Shown: positions 27,642-36,521, counted from the first letter of the stretch. The stretch: DNA of 64,000 nt from JACKJK01 sp046159835 (GCF_046159835.1 NZ_JBJXCY010000001.1:1054001-1118000); one strand, 5' to 3'. Notes: generated by a model from the sequence alone, not told the origin. Program-made: numbers and translations.

Positions 27642-28370
27642 ATGGATTTTTTGAACGCCGATCTGTTTTCCGTCGGCAAGCTCGTCGGGCACCTGTCCTA
27701 CGTCCTGCTTGTGCTGTCGATGATGATGCGCTCCATGCTGTGGCTGCGCATCATCGCCGTGTCCGCTGGTCTCACGTCGGGCGCATACGGCTATTTCTGG
27801 CTGCTCGACCCGGTCACCGTCTTCTGGGAAGCGGTCTTCGTCACCGTCAACCTCGTCCAGCTTGCCATCATCGCGTGGGAAAACCGCAAGCGGGCGCTGA
27901 GCGAAGAAGAGCAGATCGTCGTCAACACGCTGCTGCCCAGCGCCGACACCCGCGCGGTTAGACGCCTGCTGAAGCGTGGCATCATGCGCGAGTTCAAGCC
28001 GGAAACGGTCATCGTCGAACAGGGCAAGGTGGTGCCGGAACTGATCGTCATCACGCGCGGAACGGTGCAGATCGAGAAGGACGGTCGGATCGTGGGCGTG
28101 TGCGGCGAGGGCGATCTCATCGGCGAGATGAGCTACCTGAGCGGCGAGACGGCCTCGGCCACCGTGCTGGTGACCAACCCGGTGCATGCCATGGCTTTCG
28201 ACCATCGCCGCCTGAAGGACTTTCTGTTGCGCAATATCGACATTCGCCATGCGGTTGAGGCAAGCTTCAATCGCAACCTGCTGACCAAGCTGGTTCGTAC
28301 CAACCATGCCATGACCGGCAAGAAGGAAATTCCCCAGGATGCACCGGTTCAGTCCGCTGACATGCCTTGA
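27642..28370 (+). CDS. Membrane protein with cyclic-nucleotide-binding domain (Popeye-like layout)
   Basis: 242 residues from the ATG at 27642. About three membrane helices occupy residues 10-85 (VGHLSYVLLVLSMMMRSMLW, AYGYFWLL, VFVTVNLVQLAIIAW). A cupin-like cNMP-binding domain follows (about 110-225), with VIVEQGKVVPELIVITRGTV and GDLIGEMSYLSGETASATV, the latter near the phosphate-binding cassette. There is no DNA-binding or kinase output. The arrangement resembles Popeye-domain proteins, and a cAMP-sensing role at the inner membrane is inferred. Confidence 0.8.
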   Translation: MDFLNADLFSVGKLVGHLSYVLLVLSMMMRSMLWLRIIAVSAGLTSGAYGYFWLLDPVTVFWEAVFVTVNLVQLAIIAWENRKRALSEEEQIVVNTLLPSADTRAVRRLLKRGIMREFKPETVIVEQGKVVPELIVITRGTVQIEKDGRIVGVCGEGDLIGEMSYLSGETASATVLVTNPVHAMAFDHRRLKDFLLRNIDIRHAVEASFNRNLLTKLVRTNHAMTGKKEIPQDAPVQSADMP

Positions 28371-28388
28371 CCGATTGAGGCACTAGGC

Positions 28389-29129
28389 ATGACGATAACG
28401 GTCCGCCGTTATGTCAAACGTCTTGAGCACCTCTACAAGCGCATGAAGCTGCGCTTCGTACCCGTTGAGCGCGAATACGCGGGCGCGTCCAACAAGGACA
28501 TTTTCGAGACAATCTACCGGGACGCCCGTTGGGACCGCAGTGCCGACGGGCGGCCGAATTCCGGGCCGGGTTCGCACTACGCCGATCTCGTCGATCCCTA
28601 TGTCGAGGCGATCAGGGACTTCGTCGCGACGCTCGACACCGCACCCGACATGCTGGATCTCGGCTGCGGCGATTTTCGCGTCGGCTCGCGCATTGCACCG
28701 GTGGCGGCCAGCTACACTGCCTGCGACATCGTCGCCAGCGTTGTCGCCTCCAACAGCGAGCACTACAACATCCCAAATGTCGAGTTTCGCACGCTCGATC
28801 TAGCTGCCGATCCGCTGCCACCCGCCGACATCGTCTTCGTGCGTCAGGTGCTGCAGCATATCTCGAACGCGAATATTGCCAGCTTTCTTGAAAAGGTCAG
28901 CGCAGGTCAGTATCGCTACCTGATCGATACCGAAAGCCTCCCGCGCGGCATTCCCTTCAAGCCCAACATCGACAAGCCGAGCGGCGAACGCATCCGCCTC
29001 AACTTCGGCAGTGGAATCGATCTCGCGCTGCCCCCCTTCAATCTGCCGCACAAGAGCGCGCGCGTGCTCTGCGACGTGCCCGACGGGCGCTTCGCATCCA
29101 TTCGCACGACGCTTTATGAGCTTCGGTGA
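28389..29129 (+). CDS. Class I SAM-dependent methyltransferase-like protein
   Basis: 246 residues. The SAM loop is MLDLGCGDFRVGSRIA near residue 90, followed by the acidic strand YTACDIV and by FVRQVLQHISN at motif IV, all in normal order for a small-molecule methyltransferase. The N-terminal ~60 residues are basic. The substrate is unknown. It lies 18 bases after the cNMP-binding gene and 34 before guaA, so it may share a transcript with either. Confidence 0.75.
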   Translation: MTITVRRYVKRLEHLYKRMKLRFVPVEREYAGASNKDIFETIYRDARWDRSADGRPNSGPGSHYADLVDPYVEAIRDFVATLDTAPDMLDLGCGDFRVGSRIAPVAASYTACDIVASVVASNSEHYNIPNVEFRTLDLAADPLPPADIVFVRQVLQHISNANIASFLEKVSAGQYRYLIDTESLPRGIPFKPNIDKPSGERIRLNFGSGIDLALPPFNLPHKSARVLCDVPDGRFASIRTTLYELR

Positions 29130-29163
29130 TTGAAGACTCGCTCATGATTCCGTAAAGGGCCGC

Positions 29164-30732
29164 ATGGAAACAGCCAGCGACCTTCATCCCGATCGCATCC
29201 TGGTCATCGATTTCGGTAGCCAGGTCACACAACTTATCGCCCGCCGCGTTCGCGAGGCCGGCGTCTATTGCGAGATTGTCCCGTTCCAATCCGCCGCCGA
29301 GGCGCTCGAGACATTCGAGCCGAAAGGCGTGATCCTGTCGGGCGGGCCAGCCTCCACCAGTGACGAGGGCAGCCCCCGCGCACCGCAGGCGGTGTTCGAG
29401 CTTGGTGTGCCGGTCATGGGCATCTGTTATGGCCAGATGACGATGTGCGTGCAGCTTGGCGGCGACGCGCAAGGCTCCGACCACCGCGAGTTCGGACGCG
29501 CCACCATCGAGGTGAAGGAAAGCTGCCCGCTGTTCGACGGCGTCTGGGCGCCCGGCGAGAACCACGAAGTCTGGATGAGCCACGGTGACCGCGTCATCGC
29601 GATGCCACAGGGCTTCCGCGTCTTCGCGCAGTCGGAAGGCGCGCCCTATGCCGCGTTCGGTGACCCGGACCGCAATTTTTACGGTTTCATGTTCCACCCC
29701 GAAGTTGTGCACACACCCGATGGGGCAAAGCTGCTGGCGAACTTCGTGCACAAGGTCTGCGGCTGCGGCGGCGACTGGACGATGGCCGCCTTCCGCGCCG
29801 AAGCGGTTGCCCGCATCCGCGAGCAGGTCGGCGACGGCAATGTCATCTGCGGCCTGTCGGGCGGCGTCGACTCCGCCGTGGCTGCCGTGCTGATCCACGA
29901 GGCCATCGGCGACCAGCTGACCTGCATCTTCGTCGACCACGGCCTGATGCGGATGAACGAGGCGGAGGAAGTCGTCTCGCTCTTCCGCGGCACATACAAC
30001 ATCCCGCTCGTCCACGTGGACGCGTCCGAGATGTTCATCACCGCGCTGGAAGGCGAGAGCGACCCGGAGAAGAAGCGCAAGACAATCGGCAAGCTCTTCA
30101 TCGACGTATTCGAGGAAGAGGCCGGCAAGGTCGGCGGGGCAGGGTTCCTCGCACAGGGGACGCTCTACCCGGACGTGATCGAATCCGTCTCCTTCACCGG
30201 CGGGCCTTCGGTCACCATCAAGAGCCACCACAATGTCGGTGGGCTACCCGAGCGCATGAACATGAAGCTCGTCGAACCCTTGCGCGAACTCTTCAAGGAC
30301 GAAGTGCGCGCGCTTGGCCGCGAGCTGGGGCTGCCGGAAGCTTTCGTTGGCCGTCACCCGTTCCCCGGACCGGGCCTCGCCATTCGCTGCCCCGGCGGCA
30401 TCTCCCGCGAGAAGCTGGAGATCCTGCGCAAGGCGGACGCCATCTATCTCGACGAGATTCGTAAGGCCGGCCTCTACGACGCGATCTGGCAGGCCTTCGC
30501 CGTACTCACCGACACCAAGACCGTCGGCGTCATGGGAGACGGGCGGACCTACGAGTTTGTGCTGGCACTGCGCGCGGTGACCTCGGTCGATGGCATGACG
30601 GCGGACTTCTACCACTTCGACATGAACTTCCTGGGCCGCACCGCCACGCGCATCATCAACGAGGTGAAGGGCGTGAACCGGGTGACATACGATGTGACGT
30701 CGAAGCCGCCCGGCACCATCGAGTGGGAGTGA
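29164..30732 (+). CDS. guaA: GMP synthase (glutamine-hydrolysing)
   Basis: 522 residues. The glutamine amidotransferase domain comes first, with the nucleophile cysteine in GICYGQMTMC and the His/Glu pair in FHPEVVHT. The ATP-pyrophosphatase domain has the P-loop GLSGGVDSAV. The C-terminal dimerisation domain ends in KPPGTIEWE, the standard terminus. It aminates XMP to GMP. Full length, no oddities. Confidence 0.97.
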   Translation: METASDLHPDRILVIDFGSQVTQLIARRVREAGVYCEIVPFQSAAEALETFEPKGVILSGGPASTSDEGSPRAPQAVFELGVPVMGICYGQMTMCVQLGGDAQGSDHREFGRATIEVKESCPLFDGVWAPGENHEVWMSHGDRVIAMPQGFRVFAQSEGAPYAAFGDPDRNFYGFMFHPEVVHTPDGAKLLANFVHKVCGCGGDWTMAAFRAEAVARIREQVGDGNVICGLSGGVDSAVAAVLIHEAIGDQLTCIFVDHGLMRMNEAEEVVSLFRGTYNIPLVHVDASEMFITALEGESDPEKKRKTIGKLFIDVFEEEAGKVGGAGFLAQGTLYPDVIESVSFTGGPSVTIKSHHNVGGLPERMNMKLVEPLRELFKDEVRALGRELGLPEAFVGRHPFPGPGLAIRCPGGISREKLEILRKADAIYLDEIRKAGLYDAIWQAFAVLTDTKTVGVMGDGRTYEFVLALRAVTSVDGMTADFYHFDMNFLGRTATRIINEVKGVNRVTYDVTSKPPGTIEWE

Positions 30733-31154
30733 CCGGCGCTTATTTAACGCTGGAAACAGCCGGAATCATCACTTGAAGTGATCGAAAATTCCCTAGCGAT
30801 TTGAGTAATTTAGTTAGATACTCGGAATCGATTCCACACCGATTTGAATCGCTTTCCCAATCCGCTGAATCTATTTGCGAAGCGCTTGAATCAGAACGCC
30901 ATCGCGTTGACTCGGAATGCGAACGACACGAGCCAAATCCGCGTCGGCCCGTTGATTTGCCGCTAGGTCAGAAAAAATCAGGTTTGGGCGCTTTCCAGCC
31001 AAATATGCAGCACGTTGATGACCAGCGAAACCTGCAGAAATTTCCGCGCATTCCGTATGGTTAATCAAACGTTGCGGCTTTCTGGATACAGTGTTCCCGC
31101 GCACCGGAGTCTATGCTGTCCCATTCCGAGTGACCGGGCAGGGGCTACCGACAC
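30733..31154. other. Intergenic region with phased GANTC repeats
   Basis: 422 bases without a confident gene. It holds a 15-base inverted repeat, ATCACTT-G-AAGTGAT, at 30768-30782, then the 21-bp repeat described separately. It is clearly more AT-rich than its surroundings. A frame of 87 codons (TTG at 30801 to 31064) crosses the repeat but has no ribosome-binding site. The outer membrane protein's promoter probably lies after 31060. Confidence 0.6.
30825..30929 (+). repeat. Five 21-bp units each starting with a GANTC site
   Basis: GAATC, GAATC, GAATC, GAATC and GACTC occur at 30825, 30846, 30867, 30888 and 30909, exactly 21 bases apart, plus one extra GATTC at 30830 inside the palindrome GGAATCGATTCC (30824-30835). 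GANTC is the target of the cell-cycle methylase CcrM in alphaproteobacteria. In the frame of the TTG at 30801 each unit is a seven-residue repeat beginning Glu/Asp-Ser with hydrophobic residues at positions 3 and 7, so a heptad-coding origin is also possible. Confidence 0.75.
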
Positions 31155-32438
31155 ATGGCATCACGTTTTCTGAAATCGTTTCTCCTGGGCGCGACGGCGC
31201 TTGCAACCGCCAGCGTGGCGCAGGCCGAACCCTTCGAGACTTGGGACCACGGCTGGGACGGCTTCTATGCCGGCATCTTCGGCGGTGGCGCGTTTGGCGA
31301 CTCGCGGCAGGACAACACCGCTGGGCCGACCACCGGCGATTACGATATCGACGGCGGCTTCGTCGGTATCTTCACCGGCCACAACTGGCAGCGCGGACGG
31401 GTCGTCTACGGCATTGAGCGCGACTTCGCCTTCGGTGACATTTCCGGCCAGACGACAAACAACTGCGTCGACCTCTGCTTCACGGACGTGAACTGGGTTT
31501 CCACCATCCGCGGCCGCATCGGTTACGACATGGGCCGCTTCATGCCTTACCTCACCGCCGGCGTGGGCTTCGGCGAAGTGGATGTGGGCACGAAGCTCGC
31601 CGGTGCCGATCCGCCCCTCAGCAATGACGATATCAATGTCGGTCTGGCTGTCGGTGCCGGTATCGAGGCGAAGGTCACGCGCCGCATCAATGCCCGCGTC
31701 GAGTACATGTGGGTCGATCTGGGCGATACCTACTATCACATCCCGGCACAGGGGCAGGCCGGCATCGTTGACGCCGACATTCACATGGTCCGCGCGGCGC
31801 TGTCCTACCAGTTCGGTGATCTCGGCGCGGCAGGTGGGTCCGCCAGCGAACCCGGCATGACGCTCGACGGCTGGCAGGGTGCCTATGCCGGTGTCATCGG
31901 CGGTGGTGTCTGGGGCACCTCGCGACAGGACAACTCATTCCCCGCCACGACCGGTGACTACGACATCGACGGCGGCATGATCGGTGTCGTCGGCGGCATA
32001 AACTGGCAGCGCAGCCGCTTCATCTACGGCTTCGAGGCCGATATCTCCTTTGCGGATGTCTCCGGCCAGACAAACAACGGCTGTGGCGCCCTGCAGTGCT
32101 TTACTGACGTGAACTGGATCGCGACCGCGCGCAGCCGCATCGGCTACGACATGGGCCGCGTGATGCCGTATCTGACGGCGGGCGTCGCCTTTGGCGAGGT
32201 CGAGGTTGGCACCCGCGTCCCGATCACCGTTCCGCTCAACGATTCCGACGTGAAGTCGGGCGCCGTGTTCGGTGCCGGTGCGGACATCAAGCTGACGGAC
32301 CGCATTGTCCTGAAGGGCGAGTACCTCTACACGAACCTCGGCGACACGATCTATTTCATCCCCGATCAGGGGCAGATTGGTACGGTTCCGGTCGAGGACC
32401 TGCACATGTTGCGGGCGGCTCTGCTCGGTCGGTTCTAG
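31155..32438 (+). CDS. Outer membrane protein with two tandem small barrels
   Basis: 427 residues with a signal peptide ending near AQA (residue 24). Residues about 34-221 and 239-427 are two copies of the same Omp25/opacity-type 8-strand barrel: both start W-x-G-x-YAG, contain TTGDYDIDGG, a cysteine-bearing loop (C104/C108; NNGCGALQC), FTDVNW, YDMGR-MPYLTAGV-FGEV and LGDT-Y-IP-QGQ, and both end H-M-x-RAAL in a last strand (YQF, GRF). Internal duplication is thus clear. Single-barrel versions are common surface proteins in Hyphomicrobiales; function here is unknown. Confidence 0.88.
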   Translation: MASRFLKSFLLGATALATASVAQAEPFETWDHGWDGFYAGIFGGGAFGDSRQDNTAGPTTGDYDIDGGFVGIFTGHNWQRGRVVYGIERDFAFGDISGQTTNNCVDLCFTDVNWVSTIRGRIGYDMGRFMPYLTAGVGFGEVDVGTKLAGADPPLSNDDINVGLAVGAGIEAKVTRRINARVEYMWVDLGDTYYHIPAQGQAGIVDADIHMVRAALSYQFGDLGAAGGSASEPGMTLDGWQGAYAGVIGGGVWGTSRQDNSFPATTGDYDIDGGMIGVVGGINWQRSRFIYGFEADISFADVSGQTNNGCGALQCFTDVNWIATARSRIGYDMGRVMPYLTAGVAFGEVEVGTRVPITVPLNDSDVKSGAVFGAGADIKLTDRIVLKGEYLYTNLGDTIYFIPDQGQIGTVPVEDLHMLRAALLGRF

Positions 32439-32487
32439 TTTCGGCACGCGCCCCTGCGCGAGCCGGGGGCCGTCGCCTGAGAGTGCC

Positions 32488-32859
32488 ATGCTTGAATTCG
32501 CTTATGCCGGAAACATCCTGGTCGTGACGCCGGTGCTGTACCTGCTCTGGTTTCGCGAGGACGGTCCGGCACGCATCTACGGCAAGCACATCGAGATATC
32601 CCATGGCATGAACGTGCTCATCGCGAGCATGTGGAGCGCGATTGTCCTGCTCTCCATCGCCGGGCTGAGATGGGAGAAGGAACTGGTCGGACTGCTCATC
32701 TTCCAGTGCATCTACAAGGTCATCTTCCTCGGCGTCTACGTCGCGCCGCGCGCACTCGCCGGCGACTGGGACAAGGTCCCCAAGCGCCTTTCGGTCCTGT
32801 TCATCCTCGGGCTGATCTTCTTCCTGCTGGTCATCTGGCAGCAGTTGGTCATGCGCTAG
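32488..32859 (+). CDS. Small four-helix membrane protein, unknown function
   Basis: 123 residues from the ATG at 32488, with GAGAG upstream. Four hydrophobic segments are visible near residues 5-20, 38-58, 63-82 and 98-118. I do not recognise the family. Charged residues (FREDGPARIYGKH, RWEKE, DWDKVPKR) lie in the connecting loops. It follows the outer membrane protein by 49 bases on the same strand. Confidence 0.7.
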   Translation: MLEFAYAGNILVVTPVLYLLWFREDGPARIYGKHIEISHGMNVLIASMWSAIVLLSIAGLRWEKELVGLLIFQCIYKVIFLGVYVAPRALAGDWDKVPKRLSVLFILGLIFFLLVIWQQLVMR

Positions 32860-32962
32860 CAGCCGACGCACCTCTTCAAGCAACCGTGTTCGCAGCGCGC
32901 CTGTCGCGGCGAGACCCGTGCCCTAGCTCTCCTTGTGACGCAGTCACGCGAAGGGAGCCCCC

Positions 32963-33637
32963 ATGCCTGTCACGAACAAGCCCGCACGAAGCATCGCAAT
33001 CGCCTCGCTCGCCATCGGCATCGGGCTTGCGGCACCGACTAACGCGATGCAGAGCGTCAATTACGGGCAGGGCTGGGATGCACTCACCTTCCGCTCCATT
33101 CCGAAGACGGACTACGCGCTGACCGGTGACACGCTGCGCGTGAACGCCGATCACAGTTCCTCCGTCATCTACAAGGCGGTGCCCACCGGCGCGCGCGATG
33201 CCCGCTCGGCAAGCTGGTCCTGGACGGTGGATCAGTCCGTGCCGCCCACCGACCTCGCCCGCAAGGGCGGAGATGACCGCAATCTCGCAATCTACTTCGT
33301 CTTCACCGACCAGGAGACTGCGGCCCGCCTTGGCGATACGCCCAACGTGCGCCGCTTGCTGTCTCGCTCGTCCAGCCGGATGCTGATCTACGTGCATGGC
33401 GGCTCGCACCCGCGCGGATCGCTTGTGCCGAGCCCCTATTTCAACGGGCGCGGTACAACCATCATCCAGCGTCAGGCAGGCACCGGCTCGCACACCGAGA
33501 AGGTTGATCTGGCGGCGGACTATGCCAAGGCCTTCGGAGGCCAGCCTGGCGTGCTGGTGGGGGTGGCGATATCCGCGGACTCAGACGATTCCGGCGTGCG
33601 CTCGGCATCCGTCCTCTCGCCGATCACGCTCATCTGA
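32963..33637 (+). CDS. DUF3047 domain protein, secreted
   Basis: 224 residues with an N-terminal signal peptide (hydrophobic run IAIASLAIGIGLAAP, cleavage near residue 28). The mature part fits DUF3047: ASWSWTVDQSVPPTDLARKG, DRNLAIYFVF, then DYAKAFGGQPGVLVGVAISAD near the end. These proteins are predicted periplasmic beta-sandwiches of unknown function. AAGGGAG precedes the ATG. A strong bidirectional terminator separates it from the convergent L,D-transpeptidase gene. Confidence 0.85.
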   Translation: MPVTNKPARSIAIASLAIGIGLAAPTNAMQSVNYGQGWDALTFRSIPKTDYALTGDTLRVNADHSSSVIYKAVPTGARDARSASWSWTVDQSVPPTDLARKGGDDRNLAIYFVFTDQETAARLGDTPNVRRLLSRSSSRMLIYVHGGSHPRGSLVPSPYFNGRGTTIIQRQAGTGSHTEKVDLAADYAKAFGGQPGVLVGVAISADSDDSGVRSASVLSPITLI

Positions 33638-33643
33638 GCATGA

Positions 33644-33668
33644 AAAAGCCGCCTCGCGGGCGGCTTTT
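33644..33668. terminator. Bidirectional intrinsic terminator
   Basis: AAAAGCCGCC (33644-33653) and GGCGGCTTTT (33659-33668) form a perfect 10-bp stem with a 5-base loop; A and T runs at the ends give a U-tract on both strands. It serves both the DUF3047 gene (plus) and the L,D-transpeptidase gene (minus). Confidence 0.9.
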
Positions 33669-33697
33669 CCTGATCGATCAAATTGTCTGGTTCGCGC

Positions 33698-34468
33698 CTA
33701 GCGAACGATCCGCACGATGGTGCCGGCCTTCTTGTACTGGCTGACCAGGCGGAAGAACTGCTTGGCGTTCGACGGGTGGAGGCGGATACAGCCGTGGCTG
33801 GCCGGGCGGCCGAGACGGCCGATTGCGCCTGTCGCGTGCACCGCGTAGCCGCCATGGAAGAACACCGAGTGCGGCATCGGGGCCATGTTGTATTTGCGCG
33901 AATGCCACAGCGTGTGCATCCGGTACGGGCGCCATTCACCGGTCGGCGTGCCGTATCCGCGCGCGCCGCTGGAAACCTTCCAGACATGCTTCTCGACACC
34001 CTCGACGTAAACGCGCATGCGCTGGTCAGAGAGATCGATGATGGCGACGACCTCATCGAAGGGCTGACGTTCGCCGGACCACGCGAATGTGACGCTGGTC
34101 AGCGCGACGTCGTTGTCCGTTTCGACCGTCGGCGGAACCTGCTTGAAGCTGATCGGGTTGCGGCTGAAGAACTTCTTGTCGGTGTGGCGCAGCGCGATGT
34201 CCGTGACCGGCAGGTTGGATTCGATCGACCCGCGCAGGATGCGCACGCTGTCCTTCACCGCGCCGCCAGCGTTGGGGCCGAAGCTTGCCAGCTCGATGGG
34301 CGCTGCCGCCGGGGCAGGGCCTGCGACGGAGACGGAGGGGTTTTCCGTCTCGATGCCGGGCAGGAACGATGCGGCGATGGACGAGGCCTGCGCGCTGGTC
34401 ACGGCGAAAGCCGCCAGTGAAACCGTGCCGCCCAATGCGGCCATGCGAAGAAACTTGCTGAAATCCAC
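33698..34468 (-). CDS. L,D-transpeptidase (YkuD family)
   Basis: 256 residues from a GTG at 34468, with GGGGGAT 8 bases upstream. A signal peptide covers about residues 1-28 (MAALGGTVSLAAFAVTSAQA). The YkuD catalytic domain is C-terminal: DQRMRVYVEG, TPTGEWRPYRMH, then HATGAIGRLGRPASHGCIRL, which contains the catalytic His and Cys. It cross-links peptidoglycan stems or attaches envelope proteins in the periplasm, a common activity in polar-growing Hyphomicrobiales. Another GTG 10 codons upstream is possible. Confidence 0.9.
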   Translation of the reverse strand: MDFSKFLRMAALGGTVSLAAFAVTSAQASSIAASFLPGIETENPSVSVAGPAPAAAPIELASFGPNAGGAVKDSVRILRGSIESNLPVTDIALRHTDKKFFSRNPISFKQVPPTVETDNDVALTSVTFAWSGERQPFDEVVAIIDLSDQRMRVYVEGVEKHVWKVSSGARGYGTPTGEWRPYRMHTLWHSRKYNMAPMPHSVFFHGGYAVHATGAIGRLGRPASHGCIRLHPSNAKQFFRLVSQYKKAGTIVRIVR

Positions 34469-34687
34469 GACGTCGATCCCCCAAACCGGTTCAAACACGC
34501 ATCACGTTGCATCGCACTATGCCAAAGCAGCGGTTATCGCGATGTTTCCGTAACGCAACACCAATGCGCTTTCTGGCCTACATGCAGGGATTTAAGACTT
34601 CCTGACCCACCGGCAGAGATAACAAGCGCGTGATCGCCTCAAGCGGGCAAGTCGCCCAGCGTGGTTTCCGAAAGGTTGAAGGGGCAG

Positions 34688-35032
34688 CTAGTGCTCGCCC
34701 ATGCGGGCGCAGGCAATGCACAGGTGGGCTGCCGGATCGACGCTCAGGCGCTTGTCGGAAATTTCCTCGCCGCAACTGTCGCACTCGCCGTATTCACCTT
34801 CGTCGAGCCGTTCCAGCGCGGCATCGATTCGGCGCAGTTCCAGCGCGCGACGCCGCTCCTGTTCCTGGCTCATGGCCTGCCGCTGCATGGCGTCCATCCG
34901 GCTCAGCCGGCCGACCGACTGCTGGTCGAGGGCCACCGGCGCGTTGTCCCCGGCTGCCATGCGCGAGAGCGATAGCAGCTCCGCGCGGCGCGATTCCAGA
35001 GCTTTCCGGGCGTTTTGCTCGTCCTTTGCCAC
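34688..35032 (-). CDS. DksA/TraR-type C4 zinc-finger protein
   Basis: 114 residues, shorter than E. coli DksA. The N-terminal two thirds are a predicted coiled coil (KALESRRAELLSL, MSQEQERRRALELRRIDAAL). The C-terminal zinc finger is CDSC (near 84-87) and CIAC (near 105-108) around EEISDKRLSVDPAAHL. Members bind the RNA polymerase secondary channel. The short helical arm suggests a TraR/YocK-like accessory factor rather than the main DksA. Confidence 0.85.
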   Translation of the reverse strand: MAKDEQNARKALESRRAELLSLSRMAAGDNAPVALDQQSVGRLSRMDAMQRQAMSQEQERRRALELRRIDAALERLDEGEYGECDSCGEEISDKRLSVDPAAHLCIACARMGEH

Positions 35033-35120
35033 GTCGTGTCCTTCTCATTGCACCGCAGGAAAGCTATACGGCTGAAACCGCACGCGCAAAGCGTGCGCGA
35101 AGCACGAAAAGGGGCATCCC

Positions 35121-35696
35121 ATGGCGCTGCTGATCGCAGGTCTCGTCATCTTTCTCGCCATTCACAGCGTCCAGATCGCGGGCTTCAAGGAGCCGATGGC
35201 CGCCCGCCTCGGCGTGAATGGCTACAAGGTGGTCCATTCCATCGTCTCGCTGGTCGGGCTGGTCCTGATCGTGATCGGCTATGGGCAGGCACGCGCCGCC
35301 GGCGCGCCGCAGATCTATGACCCGCCGCTGTGGATGCGCCATGTCACGCTACTGCTGATGATGATCGCGTCGGTGCTGTTCGTTGCCTCCTTCATCCCCA
35401 GCCGCATCAAGGCCTACGCCAAGCACCCGATGCTCGCCTCGCTCAAGGTCTGGGCGCTGGCGCACCTGCTGGCCAATGGCGATCTCGCCTCGCTGCTGCT
35501 GTTCGGCTCGCTGCTGGCCTGGGCCGTGGTCGACCGGATTTCCCTCAAGCGCCGCCCGGTGGATGTGATCGCCCACGAAAAGGCGATTGGTGCTGCGCCC
35601 GCCAGCGACGTCCTCGTCATGGTGCTGGGCGCGACGCTCTACGTGGCCATCGCGTTCTGGCTGCACCCGTGGCTCATCGGCGTGGAGGTGATGTAA
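35121..35696 (+). CDS. NnrU family membrane protein
   Basis: 191 residues with five or six membrane segments. It begins ALLIAGLVIFLAIHSVQIAG and contains HSIVSLVGLVLIVIGYG and PMLASLKVWALAHLLANGD, the conserved histidine-bearing helices of the NnrU family, named from nitric-oxide respiration clusters and related to isoprenoid-ring-methylating enzymes. No denitrification genes are nearby, so its role is open. GGGG precedes the ATG; three bases separate it from panB. Confidence 0.85.
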   Translation: MALLIAGLVIFLAIHSVQIAGFKEPMAARLGVNGYKVVHSIVSLVGLVLIVIGYGQARAAGAPQIYDPPLWMRHVTLLLMMIASVLFVASFIPSRIKAYAKHPMLASLKVWALAHLLANGDLASLLLFGSLLAWAVVDRISLKRRPVDVIAHEKAIGAAPASDVLVMVLGATLYVAIAFWLHPWLIGVEVM

Positions 35697-35699
35697 CCG

Positions 35700-36521
35700 A
35701 TGTCTGCTCAAAAGCCCGCCCGCCGCGTCACCGTTCCGGAACTTCGCGCCCGCAAGGGCGGTGAGCCGATCGTCAGCCTCACGGCTTACGACGTCGCCAC
35801 CGCGCGCATCGCCGACCCTCATTGCGACATGCTGCTGGTCGGCGATTCCATCGGCATGGTGCTGTACGGCATGGACAGCACACTGGCCGTGACGCTGGAG
35901 ATGATGGCAGCCCACGGGGGAGCCGTCGTTCGCGGCTCGTCCCACGCGCTGGTCGCCATCGACATGCCGTTCGGTACCTACGAGCAAAGCCCCGAGCAGG
36001 CGTTTGAATCCGCCGCCTGGCTGATGGCGCAGACAGGCGCGCAAGCCGTGAAGCTCGAAGGCGGTGTCGCCATGGCGCAGACCATCAACTTCCTGATCCG
36101 CCGCGGCATTCCGGTGATCGGCCATGTCGGTCTCACGCCGCAGGCGGTCAACGTCATGGGCGGCTTCAAGGTGCAGGGCAAGGAGCGCGCCGGATGGCCC
36201 GCGATCGAGGCTGACGCGGAAGCGGTATCGGATGCCGGCGCGTTTTCCATCGTCGTGGAAGGCGTTGCCGAGCCGCTCGCACGCCGCATCACACAGCAGG
36301 TTGGCGTGCCGACCATCGGCATTGGCGCGTCAGCTGGCTGCGATGGCCAGATTCTCGTCACCGAGGACATGCTGGGCCTCAACCCGCGCGTGCCGAAATT
36401 TGTCCGCCGCTTCGGCGAACTGGAGCAGGCGATGGATGCGGCATTCGCCGAGTACGCGCGCACCGTCAAGGAGCGTTCCTTCCCGGCCGAGGAAGAAACC
36501 TACCCCGCCAGCGACGACTAG
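35700..36521 (+). CDS. panB: 3-methyl-2-oxobutanoate hydroxymethyltransferase
   Basis: 273 residues, normal for PanB. Metal and substrate motifs are all present: LTAYDVATARIAD, LLVGDSIGMVLYGMDSTL, VAIDMPFGTY, VKLEGG, GHVGLTPQ and the IGIGAS-GCDGQILV region. It makes ketopantoate from 2-oxoisovalerate and methylene-THF, the first step of pantothenate synthesis. panC is not adjacent in this window. Confidence 0.96.
   Translation: MSAQKPARRVTVPELRARKGGEPIVSLTAYDVATARIADPHCDMLLVGDSIGMVLYGMDSTLAVTLEMMAAHGGAVVRGSSHALVAIDMPFGTYEQSPEQAFESAAWLMAQTGAQAVKLEGGVAMAQTINFLIRRGIPVIGHVGLTPQAVNVMGGFKVQGKERAGWPAIEADAEAVSDAGAFSIVVEGVAEPLARRITQQVGVPTIGIGASAGCDGQILVTEDMLGLNPRVPKFVRRFGELEQAMDAAFAEYARTVKERSFPAEEETYPASDD

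Noticed and set aside
30801..31064. 87-codon gene crossing the GANTC repeats
   Set aside because: TTG start without ribosome-binding site and no known family; kept only as an alternative explanation of the 21-bp period.
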